From Parendozoicomonas callyspongiae (GTDB lineage Bacteria; Pseudomonadota; Gammaproteobacteria; Pseudomonadales; Endozoicomonadaceae), in NCBI RefSeq assembly GCF_023502345.1, contig NZ_JAMFLX010000014.1, forward strand, positions 59,035-123,034: a stretch of 64,000 nt of DNA, in the 5' to 3' direction. Made by a program: the position numbers and the translations under genes. The notes under the pieces were generated by a model, which saw only the letters and a list, made by a program, of their open reading frames with translations, was not told the origin of the DNA and ran no database searches. Shown piece after piece: positions 16,246 through 24,463 of this stretch (within the stretch, counting starts at the first letter, position 1; every line of letters begins with the position of its first letter).

Positions 16246-17958
16246 TTAAATATTCCGGGCAATAGTAAATTTATTTTGCTGCGCCTGAGACAACATATCG
16301 GATGCAATCTGTTGTCCTTCCTGAATCTCCTGCAGAGCCCTGCCAATAGCTTCCATCCAATCTTCCATTTGGAGCTGGAGCTTTGTCAGCTCTGCAAGAT
16401 CATCGGTTGCAGATGCCTGATACATCTCACCTTCATAACGTGATGCAGAAGAACTGATCTGGGCACTTCCTTCAACTGCCTGTGAAGCTCCTTGAGTAAA
16501 CCGACCAATATGAGCAGCCCGACGAAAATACATTTCTTTTTTGGAGATCTCCGCCAGTTGCTTGGTGGTCTCTTTTGTAGCTTCCTTGGTCGCCTCAGCA
16601 GTCGATTTGGCAGCTTCTTTAGCTGACTCCTGAGCTGATTTCACAGCAACCTTTGTGGCCTGCTCAACGGCATCATCTGCGACATCAGTTGCCGTCTTGG
16701 CCGCCTGTTTAGCTGTTTCCTGAACAACTGCAGCAGACTGCTGAGCTGTTTGAGCTGCGGTGTTTGCACTTTGCTGTGCACCTTGGGCTGCCGCATTTGC
16801 ACCTTGCTGAGCAGCCTGAGTCGCAGCATTAGTGGTCTGCTGTACCGTTGTTGTTGCAGCATCAGTCACAACCTTACTCTTACCTGCAACAAAGCCAGAT
16901 CCAAGGGATAGGGCTGCGGCAAGTATGGCCCAGGCAAGGCCCATAACCAGCTGAGCTTTGTCATCTTTGATTAAACCCCCAAGATTGGTCATCCAGTCAC
17001 CAGTGTTTTGCGATATGGTCATTGCCACCATAATTGTTGCTGCCATGATCAGCATTATACCGGCTTTTGCACCAACACCTGTTGCAATGGTCACAGCGGC
17101 AACCACAACCATTATGGCTGTGGCAATAGCTCCGAATATCTTGCCGATGGTTCCTGCTTTTTTGGATTCTTTGAGTTTTTCCAGAGCTTCTGTCAGCTTT
17201 TCAATTCGCTGCTGACTTACTTGGCTGCGCTTCAGCCGACTGGTTCTAATAGCCTGCTCATCGAACTTTATTCTTGTGTCTTGAAGTTTGGTCTGGACTT
17301 CAGATAGCATCCTTGCCACATCTTCAATATTTCCTGATAAAACTGCATCGGCAAGTTTGGCACTGGAAGCTTTGAGTTGCTCCATCACTTCAGGCGGGGC
17401 ACTCTCAATGGCAAGCACCTTGTCGAAAACATGCAGGGCTTCCTGCTCCATTGCAGCAAGCTTTTGAGCTTCATCTGTTACACCCGCTGCTGGTTGCTCA
17501 AAAGAGACTTGTTGTTGTCCACCCTGATAACCAGACTGATCACCGCCTCCCTGCCGACTTCCACCTTTTTGCCTGGTAGAACTAAACAGACCGGTTGCGG
17601 AAACATCGCTATCAGCACCATCCTGTTCTTCTGAGGAGGCCAGTTCTGACAGGATATCTTCAAAAGTAAAAACAAGTTCTGTTGTATCAATACCTTGAGC
17701 AATCTGTGCCTGCAAAGCTGGGTTTGTTACCTTTGCTGGGTCAACAGTCGGCTTGGGGAGTCTTACAGACCGTTCTCTTCCCGCAGCATCCCCTTTGAAC
17801 TTGGCGTTTCGCTGATGTGACACTGAGTTTTTATTAGAAAAACCTCGGCCTACATGTTCTGCAGTCTGAGTCTGTCCCGCTTTTCCGGAAGAGTTGGAAG
17901 GCGTTAAGTTTTGAACCGCGCCCCCGTGATCAACTCTGATTCCACCAGTGCCACTCAT
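16246..17958 (-). CDS. sctE: T3SS translocator SctE (YopB-like) with 11-residue repeats
   Basis: SctE is the major hydrophobic translocator that makes the pore in host membranes. Two membrane regions are clear: residues 271-315 (IGKIFGAIATAIMVVVAAV onward) and 337-360 (LVMGLAWAILAAALSLGSG), with coiled coils before (245-268) as in YopB/IpaB. After the second, residues 373-471 form nine back-to-back 11-residue Ala/Gln/Lys repeats (for example QQSANTAAQTA). The C-terminus ends TIARNI. The 570-residue length exceeds YopB (401). It starts seven bases after its chaperone gene, with AAGGA as ribosome site. Confidence 0.87.
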   Translation of the reverse strand: MSGTGGIRVDHGGAVQNLTPSNSSGKAGQTQTAEHVGRGFSNKNSVSHQRNAKFKGDAAGRERSVRLPKPTVDPAKVTNPALQAQIAQGIDTTELVFTFEDILSELASSEEQDGADSDVSATGLFSSTRQKGGSRQGGGDQSGYQGGQQQVSFEQPAAGVTDEAQKLAAMEQEALHVFDKVLAIESAPPEVMEQLKASSAKLADAVLSGNIEDVARMLSEVQTKLQDTRIKFDEQAIRTSRLKRSQVSQQRIEKLTEALEKLKESKKAGTIGKIFGAIATAIMVVVAAVTIATGVGAKAGIMLIMAATIMVAMTISQNTGDWMTNLGGLIKDDKAQLVMGLAWAILAAALSLGSGFVAGKSKVVTDAATTTVQQTTNAATQAAQQGANAAAQGAQQSANTAAQTAQQSAAVVQETAKQAAKTATDVADDAVEQATKVAVKSAQESAKEAAKSTAEATKEATKETTKQLAEISKKEMYFRRAAHIGRFTQGASQAVEGSAQISSSASRYEGEMYQASATDDLAELTKLQLQMEDWMEAIGRALQEIQEGQQIASDMLSQAQQNKFTIARNI

Positions 17959-17964
17959 AAGCTC

Positions 17965-18459
17965 TTATCCTTCTTCGTCAATGACAGCCATGGCACTAAC
18001 AGCCATGTTTTCTGCCCGAAGTTTTTCGTCTCTATACTCTTCCTGCTCTCCTGCCCATTCAGCGGCAGTTTCATAGGCCACCTTTGCGGCACCAGCTTTC
18101 CCCAGCGCCATATGACAATCACCTATGTAGAGCATTGCCCTGGGATCATCGGTATCTAATGCACTGGCAAAGCTGAACAATTCGATGGCAGTCTCATAGT
18201 CCTGTTCCATCATCTGACAGGCCCCAAGACCCAGGAAGTATTTCTTGTTGTAGTGGTCATAAAAGCAGAGAAACTGGAATACTTTCTTTGACTCATCGTA
18301 GCGCCCTCCCTGATACAGGTTGAATGCCACGCTATAGATTGCTTCCATTGATTCGTCACTCAGATTCTTCAATTCCTTGAATGTCCCCCCGCGACTGAAG
18401 TAATCAGCCAGCAGGTCATCGACTTTTTCCTGAGACCAATCCATATCTTGAGTATCCAC
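17965..18459 (-). CDS. sycD: Class II translocator chaperone (SycD/LcrH/SicA family)
   Basis: SycD-type chaperones hold both hydrophobic translocators in the cytoplasm until export. The protein has three TPR repeats: YSVAFNLYQGGRYDESKKVF, FLGLGACQMMEQDYETAIEL and AMLYIGDCHMALGKAGAAKV, each followed by short linkers typical of LcrH. The start is taken as GTG 18459 because a near-perfect AAGGAGGG (18466-18473) lies six bases upstream; a TTG overlapping the previous stop (18489) lacks such a site. This gives 164 residues, matching LcrH (168). Its position just before sctE and sctB is conserved. Confidence 0.93.
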   Translation of the reverse strand: MDTQDMDWSQEKVDDLLADYFSRGGTFKELKNLSDESMEAIYSVAFNLYQGGRYDESKKVFQFLCFYDHYNKKYFLGLGACQMMEQDYETAIELFSFASALDTDDPRAMLYIGDCHMALGKAGAAKVAYETAAEWAGEQEEYRDEKLRAENMAVSAMAVIDEEG

Positions 18460-18485
18460 TGACAGCCCTCCTTGCCGTACAAGCT

Positions 18486-19112
18486 TCAAATATTCTTGAT
18501 AATGTTGTCGCCACTTCTGTAGTACTTGGAAATAAACTGCGACATCATTTCGAAAGTCTGGTTGAATTTACCGGATGTTGATTGCAGTTTGGTCATATCT
18601 AACTGGGAAGTACTGGTTAAGCTTTCAGTCCAGCCCTTCATATTTTCTATAGCCAGATCCCACTCCCCAGAATTAAGCTTATAAGTTTCATTGGGATTTA
18701 TTTTCTTGCCACCGTCCCCCCAGGGAATGTCATTTTTTGCAAAGAAATCTTTGACCTCCTGGGGCATTTCTGTGTCTTCCTCTTCTTTTGATCCCTTTTT
18801 TGCCGCTCGGGCTTTGGCCATTATCTGATTAGCATTTTTCAGTTTATTGTTTTTGCTCCGCACTTCCTGAACCTGTTCCCGCAAAGTTTCCTCCAGAAGT
18901 TCAGCGCGCTCACTCATTATGGCCAGCATAAGGGCATCAAGGCTGGTCTTATCAATAAAGTTCTGGTTCATCGGAGCGCCAGCTGCTGAGTTAATCAGCT
19001 TGATGGTCTTCTTCATCATCTTCTGACCCGACATTGGCTGATCTTGCCCTTTGAGAGTTCGATCCTGCTGAATTTGCTGGGCTGACTGGGGACCACCGGT
19101 CTGTATGCTCAT
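18486..19112 (-). CDS. Probable T3SS needle-tip or filament protein (EspA/Bsp22-like)
   Basis: The gene occupies the lcrV position, directly before the sycD-sctE-sctB genes. The 208-residue product is helical with a coiled coil at about 65-110 (MSERAELLEETLREQVQEV) and a C-terminal helix LDMTKLQSTSGKFNQTFEMM then SQFISKYY, the kind of terminal helix tip and filament proteins use to assemble. Its size suits EspA (192) or Bordetella Bsp22 (205) better than LcrV (326). It ends GDNIIKNI. The start overlaps the stop of the upstream repeat protein (ATGA). Function is inferred from position and shape; the sequence family is uncertain. Confidence 0.65.
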   Translation of the reverse strand: MSIQTGGPQSAQQIQQDRTLKGQDQPMSGQKMMKKTIKLINSAAGAPMNQNFIDKTSLDALMLAIMSERAELLEETLREQVQEVRSKNNKLKNANQIMAKARAAKKGSKEEEDTEMPQEVKDFFAKNDIPWGDGGKKINPNETYKLNSGEWDLAIENMKGWTESLTSTSQLDMTKLQSTSGKFNQTFEMMSQFISKYYRSGDNIIKNI

Positions 19113-20605
19113 GACCTAGTTCCTTTTACAAAGCCTTTCTTCTCAAACCACTCACGCGCACTTATTCGAACTCTAGATCTTAGGAACTTATTAATTGGTG
19201 CCCCTTTATCCTGTAGCATTTGTGGAATACCCAGCTGTCGAGCAGCCTCTTTAACAAGTCTGCTGCTGCCCCAGTTGAGCTTGTTCGCTCCACCTTCTCC
19301 AGCAAGAATATCAACAACCTGCTTCGTCAGAGCATTTTGTACCATCCTCCACTCTCTTGGGCTTAGCGCAGGATCCATTTTCAGTGGCTCTCTGTCTGTC
19401 TGATATTGAGGCAAAACCATTAAAATCACTTTCTTTCTGATTTTTTCAACTTGCTCCACACTTAACTGATTACCATCAGGATTTTGCGTCCCTAATGAAG
19501 TGATATATTTTTGAGAATCAAAGGCATGAACCTCATCCTGCTCTTTCATCAGAGCCTCTATATCCAGCCCCAGTTCTGATGCTATTTTCATTGCCTCTGG
19601 CATGCTTACACCGGGAGGAGGCATATAAGAAGAAATAGGCTGACCAGTTTTCCTCCTCCCTTTGCGAGCAGATATGGAGGCCAGGCGTCGTATTTCATCC
19701 TCATCCTCCTCACCAGGAGTAGAAAAGCTTCTTGATGCTGGAGGTCCTGGAGGTCCTGGAGGTCCTGGAGGATCTGGAGGTCCTGGAGGTCCTGGAGGTC
19801 CTGGAGGTCCTGGAGGTCCTGGAGGATCTGGAGGTCCTGGAGGTCCTGGAGGTCCTGGAGGAGATGGAGGAGATGGAGGAGATGGAGATGGAGATGGAGA
19901 TGGAGATGGAGATGGAGATGGAGATGGAGATGGAGATGGAGATGGAGATGGAGATGGAGATGGGTTGTCTGTCAGCATTGGATTATCGATAAACCCGTTA
20001 GCAAAAATGATAATGAATGGACCAGCGGCAACAAGTGCAACGGGGAAAACACAACCAACTCCAACACAGGCGAATATTCCAATTAATCCCACACCAGTCT
20101 GGAATTTTTTGTTATGCATTAAAAAATCCATCGCAGAAGATGCAACACCGACAGCTTTTTCCCAGAATTTTTTCTTCTCGCCCTCAATGTCCCCTTTACG
20201 TTCTTTATTGAGAAGCTCCCCCAACCTTGAGTCAACGTCTGTTGGACCGCCGCCATCATCAATTCTCTCGAGTGTTACTTCTGTACCATCAGGTAAGGTC
20301 AGGGGAATTGGGCCATTAGGAACAGTATTAGGCTGGGAAGCGAGTGGAGTTCCCGCTGATGTAATCTGGATGTTGCGATCATGAACAGGCTTATTTGGAT
20401 CGGAGCCGTTTGGGGTACCAGTTCCCTTGGTGGTTGCATTTGGTGTTGCTACCGAAATACCGCGCCTCCCCCCAAATGATGGATCTGTTCTTAAACCAGG
20501 CTGTGCTCTTTCCGTTTGGTGACCGGGTTGATCTCCCACAGGCCTCAAGGGATATGATGTGGTTGGGGACGGTCTAGGTCCCGTTCCTCCAGGAGGAGTA
20601 GCCAT
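19109..20605 (-). CDS. Unknown protein: hydrophobic hairpin, (PS)14 and collagen-like tract
   Basis: First gene of the translocon operon; I do not recognise it. In order: a Pro/Gly/Thr-rich disordered N-terminus (1-125); a charged helix (126-165); a strongly hydrophobic region at 170-206 (GLIGIFACVGVGCVFPVALV and IIIFANG), enough for two short membrane spans; fourteen Pro-Ser pairs (215-242); PPSPPS; fourteen Pro-Pro-X triplets (249-290) with X mostly Gly, Asp twice and Ala at the end; then a 200-residue helical domain (SMPEAMKIASELGLDIEALM, LSPREWRMVQNALTKQ). There is no signal peptide. It overlaps the tip gene by four bases, so it is made with the translocon. A secreted extension, spacer or third translocator is possible. 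Codon periodicity and coupling make it a real gene. Confidence 0.75.
   Translation of the reverse strand: MATPPGGTGPRPSPTTSYPLRPVGDQPGHQTERAQPGLRTDPSFGGRRGISVATPNATTKGTGTPNGSDPNKPVHDRNIQITSAGTPLASQPNTVPNGPIPLTLPDGTEVTLERIDDGGGPTDVDSRLGELLNKERKGDIEGEKKKFWEKAVGVASSAMDFLMHNKKFQTGVGLIGIFACVGVGCVFPVALVAAGPFIIIFANGFIDNPMLTDNPSPSPSPSPSPSPSPSPSPSPSPSPSPSPPSPPSPPGPPGPPGPPDPPGPPGPPGPPGPPGPPDPPGPPGPPGPPASRSFSTPGEEDEDEIRRLASISARKGRRKTGQPISSYMPPPGVSMPEAMKIASELGLDIEALMKEQDEVHAFDSQKYITSLGTQNPDGNQLSVEQVEKIRKKVILMVLPQYQTDREPLKMDPALSPREWRMVQNALTKQVVDILAGEGGANKLNWGSSRLVKEAARQLGIPQMLQDKGAPINKFLRSRVRISAREWFEKKGFVKGTRS
19736..19963. repeat. Tandem 9-bp and 6-bp coding repeats
   Basis: On the plus strand, 19736-19861 holds fourteen 9-bp units (GGTCCTGGA, with GGATCTGGA twice), then 19862-19963 holds 9-bp GGAGATGGA units changing to about fourteen 6-bp GGAGAT units. 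On the minus strand these encode the Pro-Pro-Gly and Pro-Ser tracts. Both unit lengths are multiples of three, so slippage changes tract length without breaking the frame. It is not a CRISPR array because units are directly adjacent. Confidence 0.95.
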
Positions 20606-20864
20606 ATTTACCTTCCATGTTTAACTGGCGGGCGCACCATGCCAGCCTGAGTCCATGTCATTAGCTTAGATGACCCAAGTTTAGGGGAGAGGTGTAACTG
20701 TCCGATAATTAAGGCATTTATCTGACACTGATCTACCAGAGAATGAGTTTCCAGCCTGCAAAATGTCGAGAAGTTCTTGAAACTGTCAACTTGAGATCTA
20801 GCCCACCACTAACTGAGGCTTTATAATTCTGCGGCATTTCGCGCAAAAATAAGGGTTTACTCAG

Positions 20865-21389
20865 ATGAGCTTTAATTCCATCGCCCCCGGAAAGGATATC
20901 CCCAACGATATCAACGTAATTATCGAAATTCCGGCAAACAGCGACCCCATCAAGTACGAAATAGATAAGGATTCCGATGCTGTCTTTGTAGACCGTTTTA
21001 TGTCTACACCCATGTTTTATCCCGCCAACTATGGTTACGTTCCCCAAACCCTGGCTGATGATGGCGACCCTCTGGATGTTCTGGTGGTAACACCCTATCC
21101 GGTCGTTCCCGGATCAGTAATTCGCTGCCGCCCGGTAGGCATGCTGAATATGTCTGATGAGAGCGGACAGGATGAGAAAGTTGTTGCTGTCCCCCATGAC
21201 AAGCTGACTCCACTGTACAGGGAAATTAAAGAGTACACTGATCTTCCCCCGCTCCTGATTAAGCAGATTGAGCATTTCTTCGAGAACTATAAAGATCTGG
21301 AAGAAGGCAAATGGGTCAAAATCGACCGCTGGCAGGATGCGGACGCCGCCAGAGAAGTTATTGTGAAATCCGTAAAAGCCTATAGCTAG
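20865..21389 (+). CDS. ppa: Inorganic pyrophosphatase
   Basis: Family I soluble pyrophosphatase hydrolyses pyrophosphate to two phosphates and so drives biosynthetic reactions. The 174-residue length is typical. The signature [10 protein letters not shown] with metal-binding aspartates is present, along with [12 protein letters not shown] upstream and the later [19 protein letters not shown] 20865 follows AAGGG at ten bases. It is monocistronic, bounded by the divergent T3SS operon (259 bp upstream, holding no other gene that I see) and a terminator downstream. Confidence 0.97.
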   Translation: MSFNSIAPGKDIPNDINVIIEIPANSDPIKYEIDKDSDAVFVDRFMSTPMFYPANYGYVPQTLADDGDPLDVLVVTPYPVVPGSVIRCRPVGMLNMSDESGQDEKVVAVPHDKLTPLYREIKEYTDLPPLLIKQIEHFFENYKDLEEGKWVKIDRWQDADAAREVIVKSVKAYS

Positions 21390-21402
21390 AGCTTCTTTAT
21401 TG

Positions 21403-21437
21403 AGGCAGCAGGATTCCTCCCTGCTGCCTGAACTTTT
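21403..21437 (+). terminator. Terminator after ppa
   Basis: A 10-bp perfect stem (AGGCAGCAGG at 21403-21412, partner at 21420-21429) with a 7-base loop is followed by GAACTTTTG. It lies 13 bases past the ppa stop codon. Confidence 0.65.
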
Positions 21438-21500
21438 GTTGTAATTTCGTCTCAATCATTGCAGTTCGGCTCTCCAGCAGCAAAAATATGTGTCGAACCA

Positions 21501-23354
21501 ATGAGAACTGAGCCGATGTCACGAATATCAAGCAACTCTGCCCCAAAAATCATTTCGCCCGCTCACATTCTTCTTTTATTCCTGTTGCTCCTTGGCTCTT
21601 TTGCCCAGGCCTCCATTACTTCACTGCTGAGCGGGAATGAAGCAGAACCCGATTTCCTTCCTGTTGAAGAGGCTTTCCAGGTTTCAGGAGAGCTTGATAA
21701 TGATCAAATCACTATCCGGTTTGCCGTAACTCCAGGCCATTACCTGTATCGTCATATGTTCGGATTTGAGGCTGCAAACCCCAGCTCAACTCAACTTGGT
21801 GAACCCTCATTTCCCCAGGGGGTCACCAAATATGACAAGTTTCTGAAACGCGAACTGGAGATATTTCCCTCCGATATTGAAGTCGCCATACCGATCATCA
21901 CCGAGGATGAATTCCCAGAAATCCGGGTCAAGTTTCAGGGCTGCGCAGAGGCTGGTCTCTGCTACCCCCCCACTACCCAGACCATTATTCCCATAAGCCA
22001 GAGTGCAACAGCACAGACAGCTTCTTCTGACACACCACAAGTTGATCAGGGGGAGTTTCTGACATCATTGCTGGATAACCAGAGTCTGTTCAAAACCCTG
22101 ATTTTGTTTTTCCTGGGAGGCCTGGCGCTGACCTTTACGCCCTGTGTCCTACCCATGATTCCAATCGTCTCGACAATGGTGGCAGGGAGCAAAGGCTCCA
22201 GAAGCCACACCATAATGATGATCTCCTGCTACGTGCTGGCCATGTCTGTGACATACGCCCTGGCAGGCATGTTAATGGGCTACTTTGGCGCCAGCCTCAA
22301 CCTCCAGGCTCGCTTACAGTCTCCATGGCTTCTGGTTCCCTTTGCCATATTGTTTGTCGCGCTGGCCTTATCAATGTTTGGCCTCTACGAGTTGCAGTTA
22401 CCTGCAAAGCTCCGAGACAAACTGTCGCAGGCTGACCAGAAAGCAACCGGTGAACGCCAGGGTACCTGGCTGGGTGCTGCTTTAATGGGCGTTTTCTCAA
22501 CCTTGCTGGTATCCCCCTGCGTATCTGCCCCTCTGGCCGGAGCATTGGTCTTTATCAGCAGCACGGAAGATGTGGTTATCGGAGGCCTGGCACTGTTCAG
22601 TCTCGGTATTGGCATGGGTACACCACTGTTTCTGATCGGACTTGGAGGAGCAGCCCTTCTCCCCAAGGCCGGAATGTGGATGGATGGCATCAAGGCGATA
22701 TTCGGCGTTCTGATGCTGGGGGTCGCTATCTGGCTAGTGGAGAGAGTGATTCCTGGCAATATCACCTTGTTGCTTTGGGGTGCCCTGGCAGTTGGCTGCG
22801 CTGTGTACATGGGAGCCCTCCATTTCGCCAAACCTCAGAGATGGCAGGCTTTCCGGCAGGCGCTTGGAATTCTACTGCTGATCTATGGTATTTCCCTGTT
22901 TGTAGGGGGTATTCAGGGTCAAACAGATCCACTTCGTCCGTTGTCATTCCGCAGTGGGCAGGATCAGAGCATATATAAAAGTTCTGCAAATGAGTTTGTA
23001 ACAATTACAACCAGCGCCGAACTTACAGAGAAACTTGCACAGGCCCGCCAGCTGGGCCAACCTGTTGTGGTCGATTTTTACGCAGACTGGTGTATTTCCT
23101 GCAAAATATTCGATAGAGAGGTCCTTCCAGACCCTCAAGTAGTTGAAGCATTGAGAAATTTTACTACGCTAAGACTCGATCTTACCGAGAACTCCGCCGA
23201 TCAGAGGGCGATCCTGTCGAAATTTAACCTCTTTGGTCCACCTGCATTTCTTTTTTACAGTAAGTCCGGCCAGGAGCTCAAATCTTTGAGAAAACAGGGC
23301 GAAATTGATGAAAAAACCTTCATTTCACTGCTCAAAAACGCAGCCAACTCTTAG
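21501..23354 (+). CDS. dsbD: Thiol:disulfide interchange protein DsbD
   Basis: DsbD carries reducing power from cytoplasmic thioredoxin across the inner membrane to periplasmic DsbC/DsbE. Order of parts: signal sequence (HILLLFLLLLGSFAQA), periplasmic N-domain with the CAEAGLC pair, eight membrane helices bearing the two redox cysteines in TFTPCVLPM and LLVSPCVSAP, and a C-terminal thioredoxin-like domain with the active site WCISC. Total about 617 residues, normal for DsbD. The start is uncertain: ATG 21501 is used, ATG 21516 is nearly as good, and neither has a clear ribosome site. It precedes aroQ-accBC as in Pseudomonas. Confidence 0.95.
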   Translation: MRTEPMSRISSNSAPKIISPAHILLLFLLLLGSFAQASITSLLSGNEAEPDFLPVEEAFQVSGELDNDQITIRFAVTPGHYLYRHMFGFEAANPSSTQLGEPSFPQGVTKYDKFLKRELEIFPSDIEVAIPIITEDEFPEIRVKFQGCAEAGLCYPPTTQTIIPISQSATAQTASSDTPQVDQGEFLTSLLDNQSLFKTLILFFLGGLALTFTPCVLPMIPIVSTMVAGSKGSRSHTIMMISCYVLAMSVTYALAGMLMGYFGASLNLQARLQSPWLLVPFAILFVALALSMFGLYELQLPAKLRDKLSQADQKATGERQGTWLGAALMGVFSTLLVSPCVSAPLAGALVFISSTEDVVIGGLALFSLGIGMGTPLFLIGLGGAALLPKAGMWMDGIKAIFGVLMLGVAIWLVERVIPGNITLLLWGALAVGCAVYMGALHFAKPQRWQAFRQALGILLLIYGISLFVGGIQGQTDPLRPLSFRSGQDQSIYKSSANEFVTITTSAELTEKLAQARQLGQPVVVDFYADWCISCKIFDREVLPDPQVVEALRNFTTLRLDLTENSADQRAILSKFNLFGPPAFLFYSKSGQELKSLRKQGEIDEKTFISLLKNAANS

Positions 23355-23384
23355 AATCGTCTAAAAAAGTCTCGTGAAATTTAC

Positions 23385-23440
23385 GTAACATGCAGATAAC
23401 GTGCTGTAACATGCATGATCTAGACTCCTGATCATGCATG
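23385..23440. promoter_or_regulatory. Direct repeats and palindrome upstream of aroQ-accBC
   Basis: GTAACATGCA occurs twice (23385-23394 and 23406-23415), exactly 21 bp apart, that is two helical turns. The second copy overlaps an 11-bp inverted repeat, CATGCATGATC (23410-23420) and its complement (23430-23440), with a 9-base spacer. The group lies 37 bp before the aroQ start. This looks like an operator, or a hairpin in the leader; no known regulator is recognised. Confidence 0.45.
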
Positions 23441-23476
23441 GGGCACAATGCCCTCTAAAATTGAGAGATACTCAAG

Positions 23477-23929
23477 ATGGCCACCATTCTCGTTCTGCAT
23501 GGACCAAACCTGAACCTGCTTGGTACCCGTGAACCTGATGTATATGGCACGACGACTCTGGATGACATCAACCAGTTGCTGACTGACCAGGCTCTGGCAG
23601 CCGGTCATCACTTGCAATATTTACAGAGTAACGCTGAGTACGAACTGATAGAGCGCATCCATGATGCCGCCCATCAGGGCATTGATTGCATCATATTTAA
23701 CCCTGCCGCATTTACTCACACGAGCATTGCTCTGAGGGATGCCCTGCTGGGAGTTGGTATTCCGTTCTATGAAGTTCATCTCTCAAACGTACATAGTCGG
23801 GAAGCTTTCCGGCACCACTCCTACTTTTCTGATGTTGCAGTAGGAGTCATCTGCGGACTGGGTGCTGCAGGTTATGAGTTTGCCCTGCAGGCTGCCATTC
23901 GCAGTCTCGAGCAAAATTCCAAGCCTTAA
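23477..23929 (+). CDS. aroQ: 3-dehydroquinate dehydratase, type II
   Basis: AroQ converts 3-dehydroquinate to 3-dehydroshikimate in the shikimate pathway. The 150-residue protein has the type II landmarks: [18 protein letters not shown] with the catalytic Tyr, the [16 protein letters not shown] segment, and [16 protein letters not shown] with the catalytic His. ATG 23477 follows GAGA. It starts the aroQ-accB-accC block found in many gammaproteobacteria. Confidence 0.97.
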   Translation: MATILVLHGPNLNLLGTREPDVYGTTTLDDINQLLTDQALAAGHHLQYLQSNAEYELIERIHDAAHQGIDCIIFNPAAFTHTSIALRDALLGVGIPFYEVHLSNVHSREAFRHHSYFSDVAVGVICGLGAAGYEFALQAAIRSLEQNSKP

Positions 23930-23973
23930 CCCAGACTTCCGTAGCAAGAAAACCGAACAACCCGGGATTGATC

Positions 23974-24444
23974 ATGGACATCCGTAAAGTTAAAAAGCTG
24001 ATTGAGCTGCTCGAAGAATCCGGCATCGACGAGCTGGAAATTCATGAAGGCGAAGAATCCGTTCGCATCAGCCGCCACTCCAGCCAGCCAGTTCCTGCTC
24101 AACAGGCAGTTTACGCAGCTCCTGCTCAAGCTGTTCAGGCTCCTGCACCAGCAGCGGCCCCAGTTGCAGAAGCCCCTGCTGCTGAAGCTCCTGCTGCAGA
24201 TACTCCTAAAGGTCACCAGGTGCAGTCCCCAATGGTCGGCACTTTCTACCGTTCCCCTTCTCCAAGCTCCGCTCCCTTCGTGGAAGTTGGTCAGCACGTT
24301 AAGGAAGGCGACGTACTCTGCATCGTTGAAGCCATGAAGATGATGAACCAGATCAAGGCCGACAAAGCCGGCATGATCGAAGCAGTACTGATCGAAAACG
24401 GCTCTGCTGTTGAGTTTGATCAGCCCCTGTTCACCATCGTCTGA
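23974..24444 (+). CDS. accB: Biotin carboxyl carrier protein of acetyl-CoA carboxylase
   Basis: AccB carries the biotin that shuttles CO2 from biotin carboxylase to the carboxyltransferase, in the first step of fatty-acid synthesis. The 156-residue protein has an N-terminal helix region ([16 protein letters not shown]), an Ala/Pro-rich flexible linker (about 38-78), and the biotinyl domain with EAMKMMN, biotinylated at Lys122. ATG 23974 matches the conserved MDIRKVK start; an upstream TTG is ignored. accC follows after 19 bases. Confidence 0.97.
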   Translation: MDIRKVKKLIELLEESGIDELEIHEGEESVRISRHSSQPVPAQQAVYAAPAQAVQAPAPAAAPVAEAPAAEAPAADTPKGHQVQSPMVGTFYRSPSPSSAPFVEVGQHVKEGDVLCIVEAMKMMNQIKADKAGMIEAVLIENGSAVEFDQPLFTIV

Positions 24445-24463
24445 GCGGTCGGAAAATCAAGCC

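Noticed and set aside
19736..19963. Possible CRISPR array
   Set aside because: Units of 6 and 9 bp are directly adjacent without spacers and code for protein.
19662..20384. 240-residue Gly/Asp-rich frame on the plus strand across the repeat tract
   Set aside because: It is the complement of the Pro-Ser/Pro-Pro-Gly repeats; the minus-strand frame is coupled to the T3SS operon and has structured ends.
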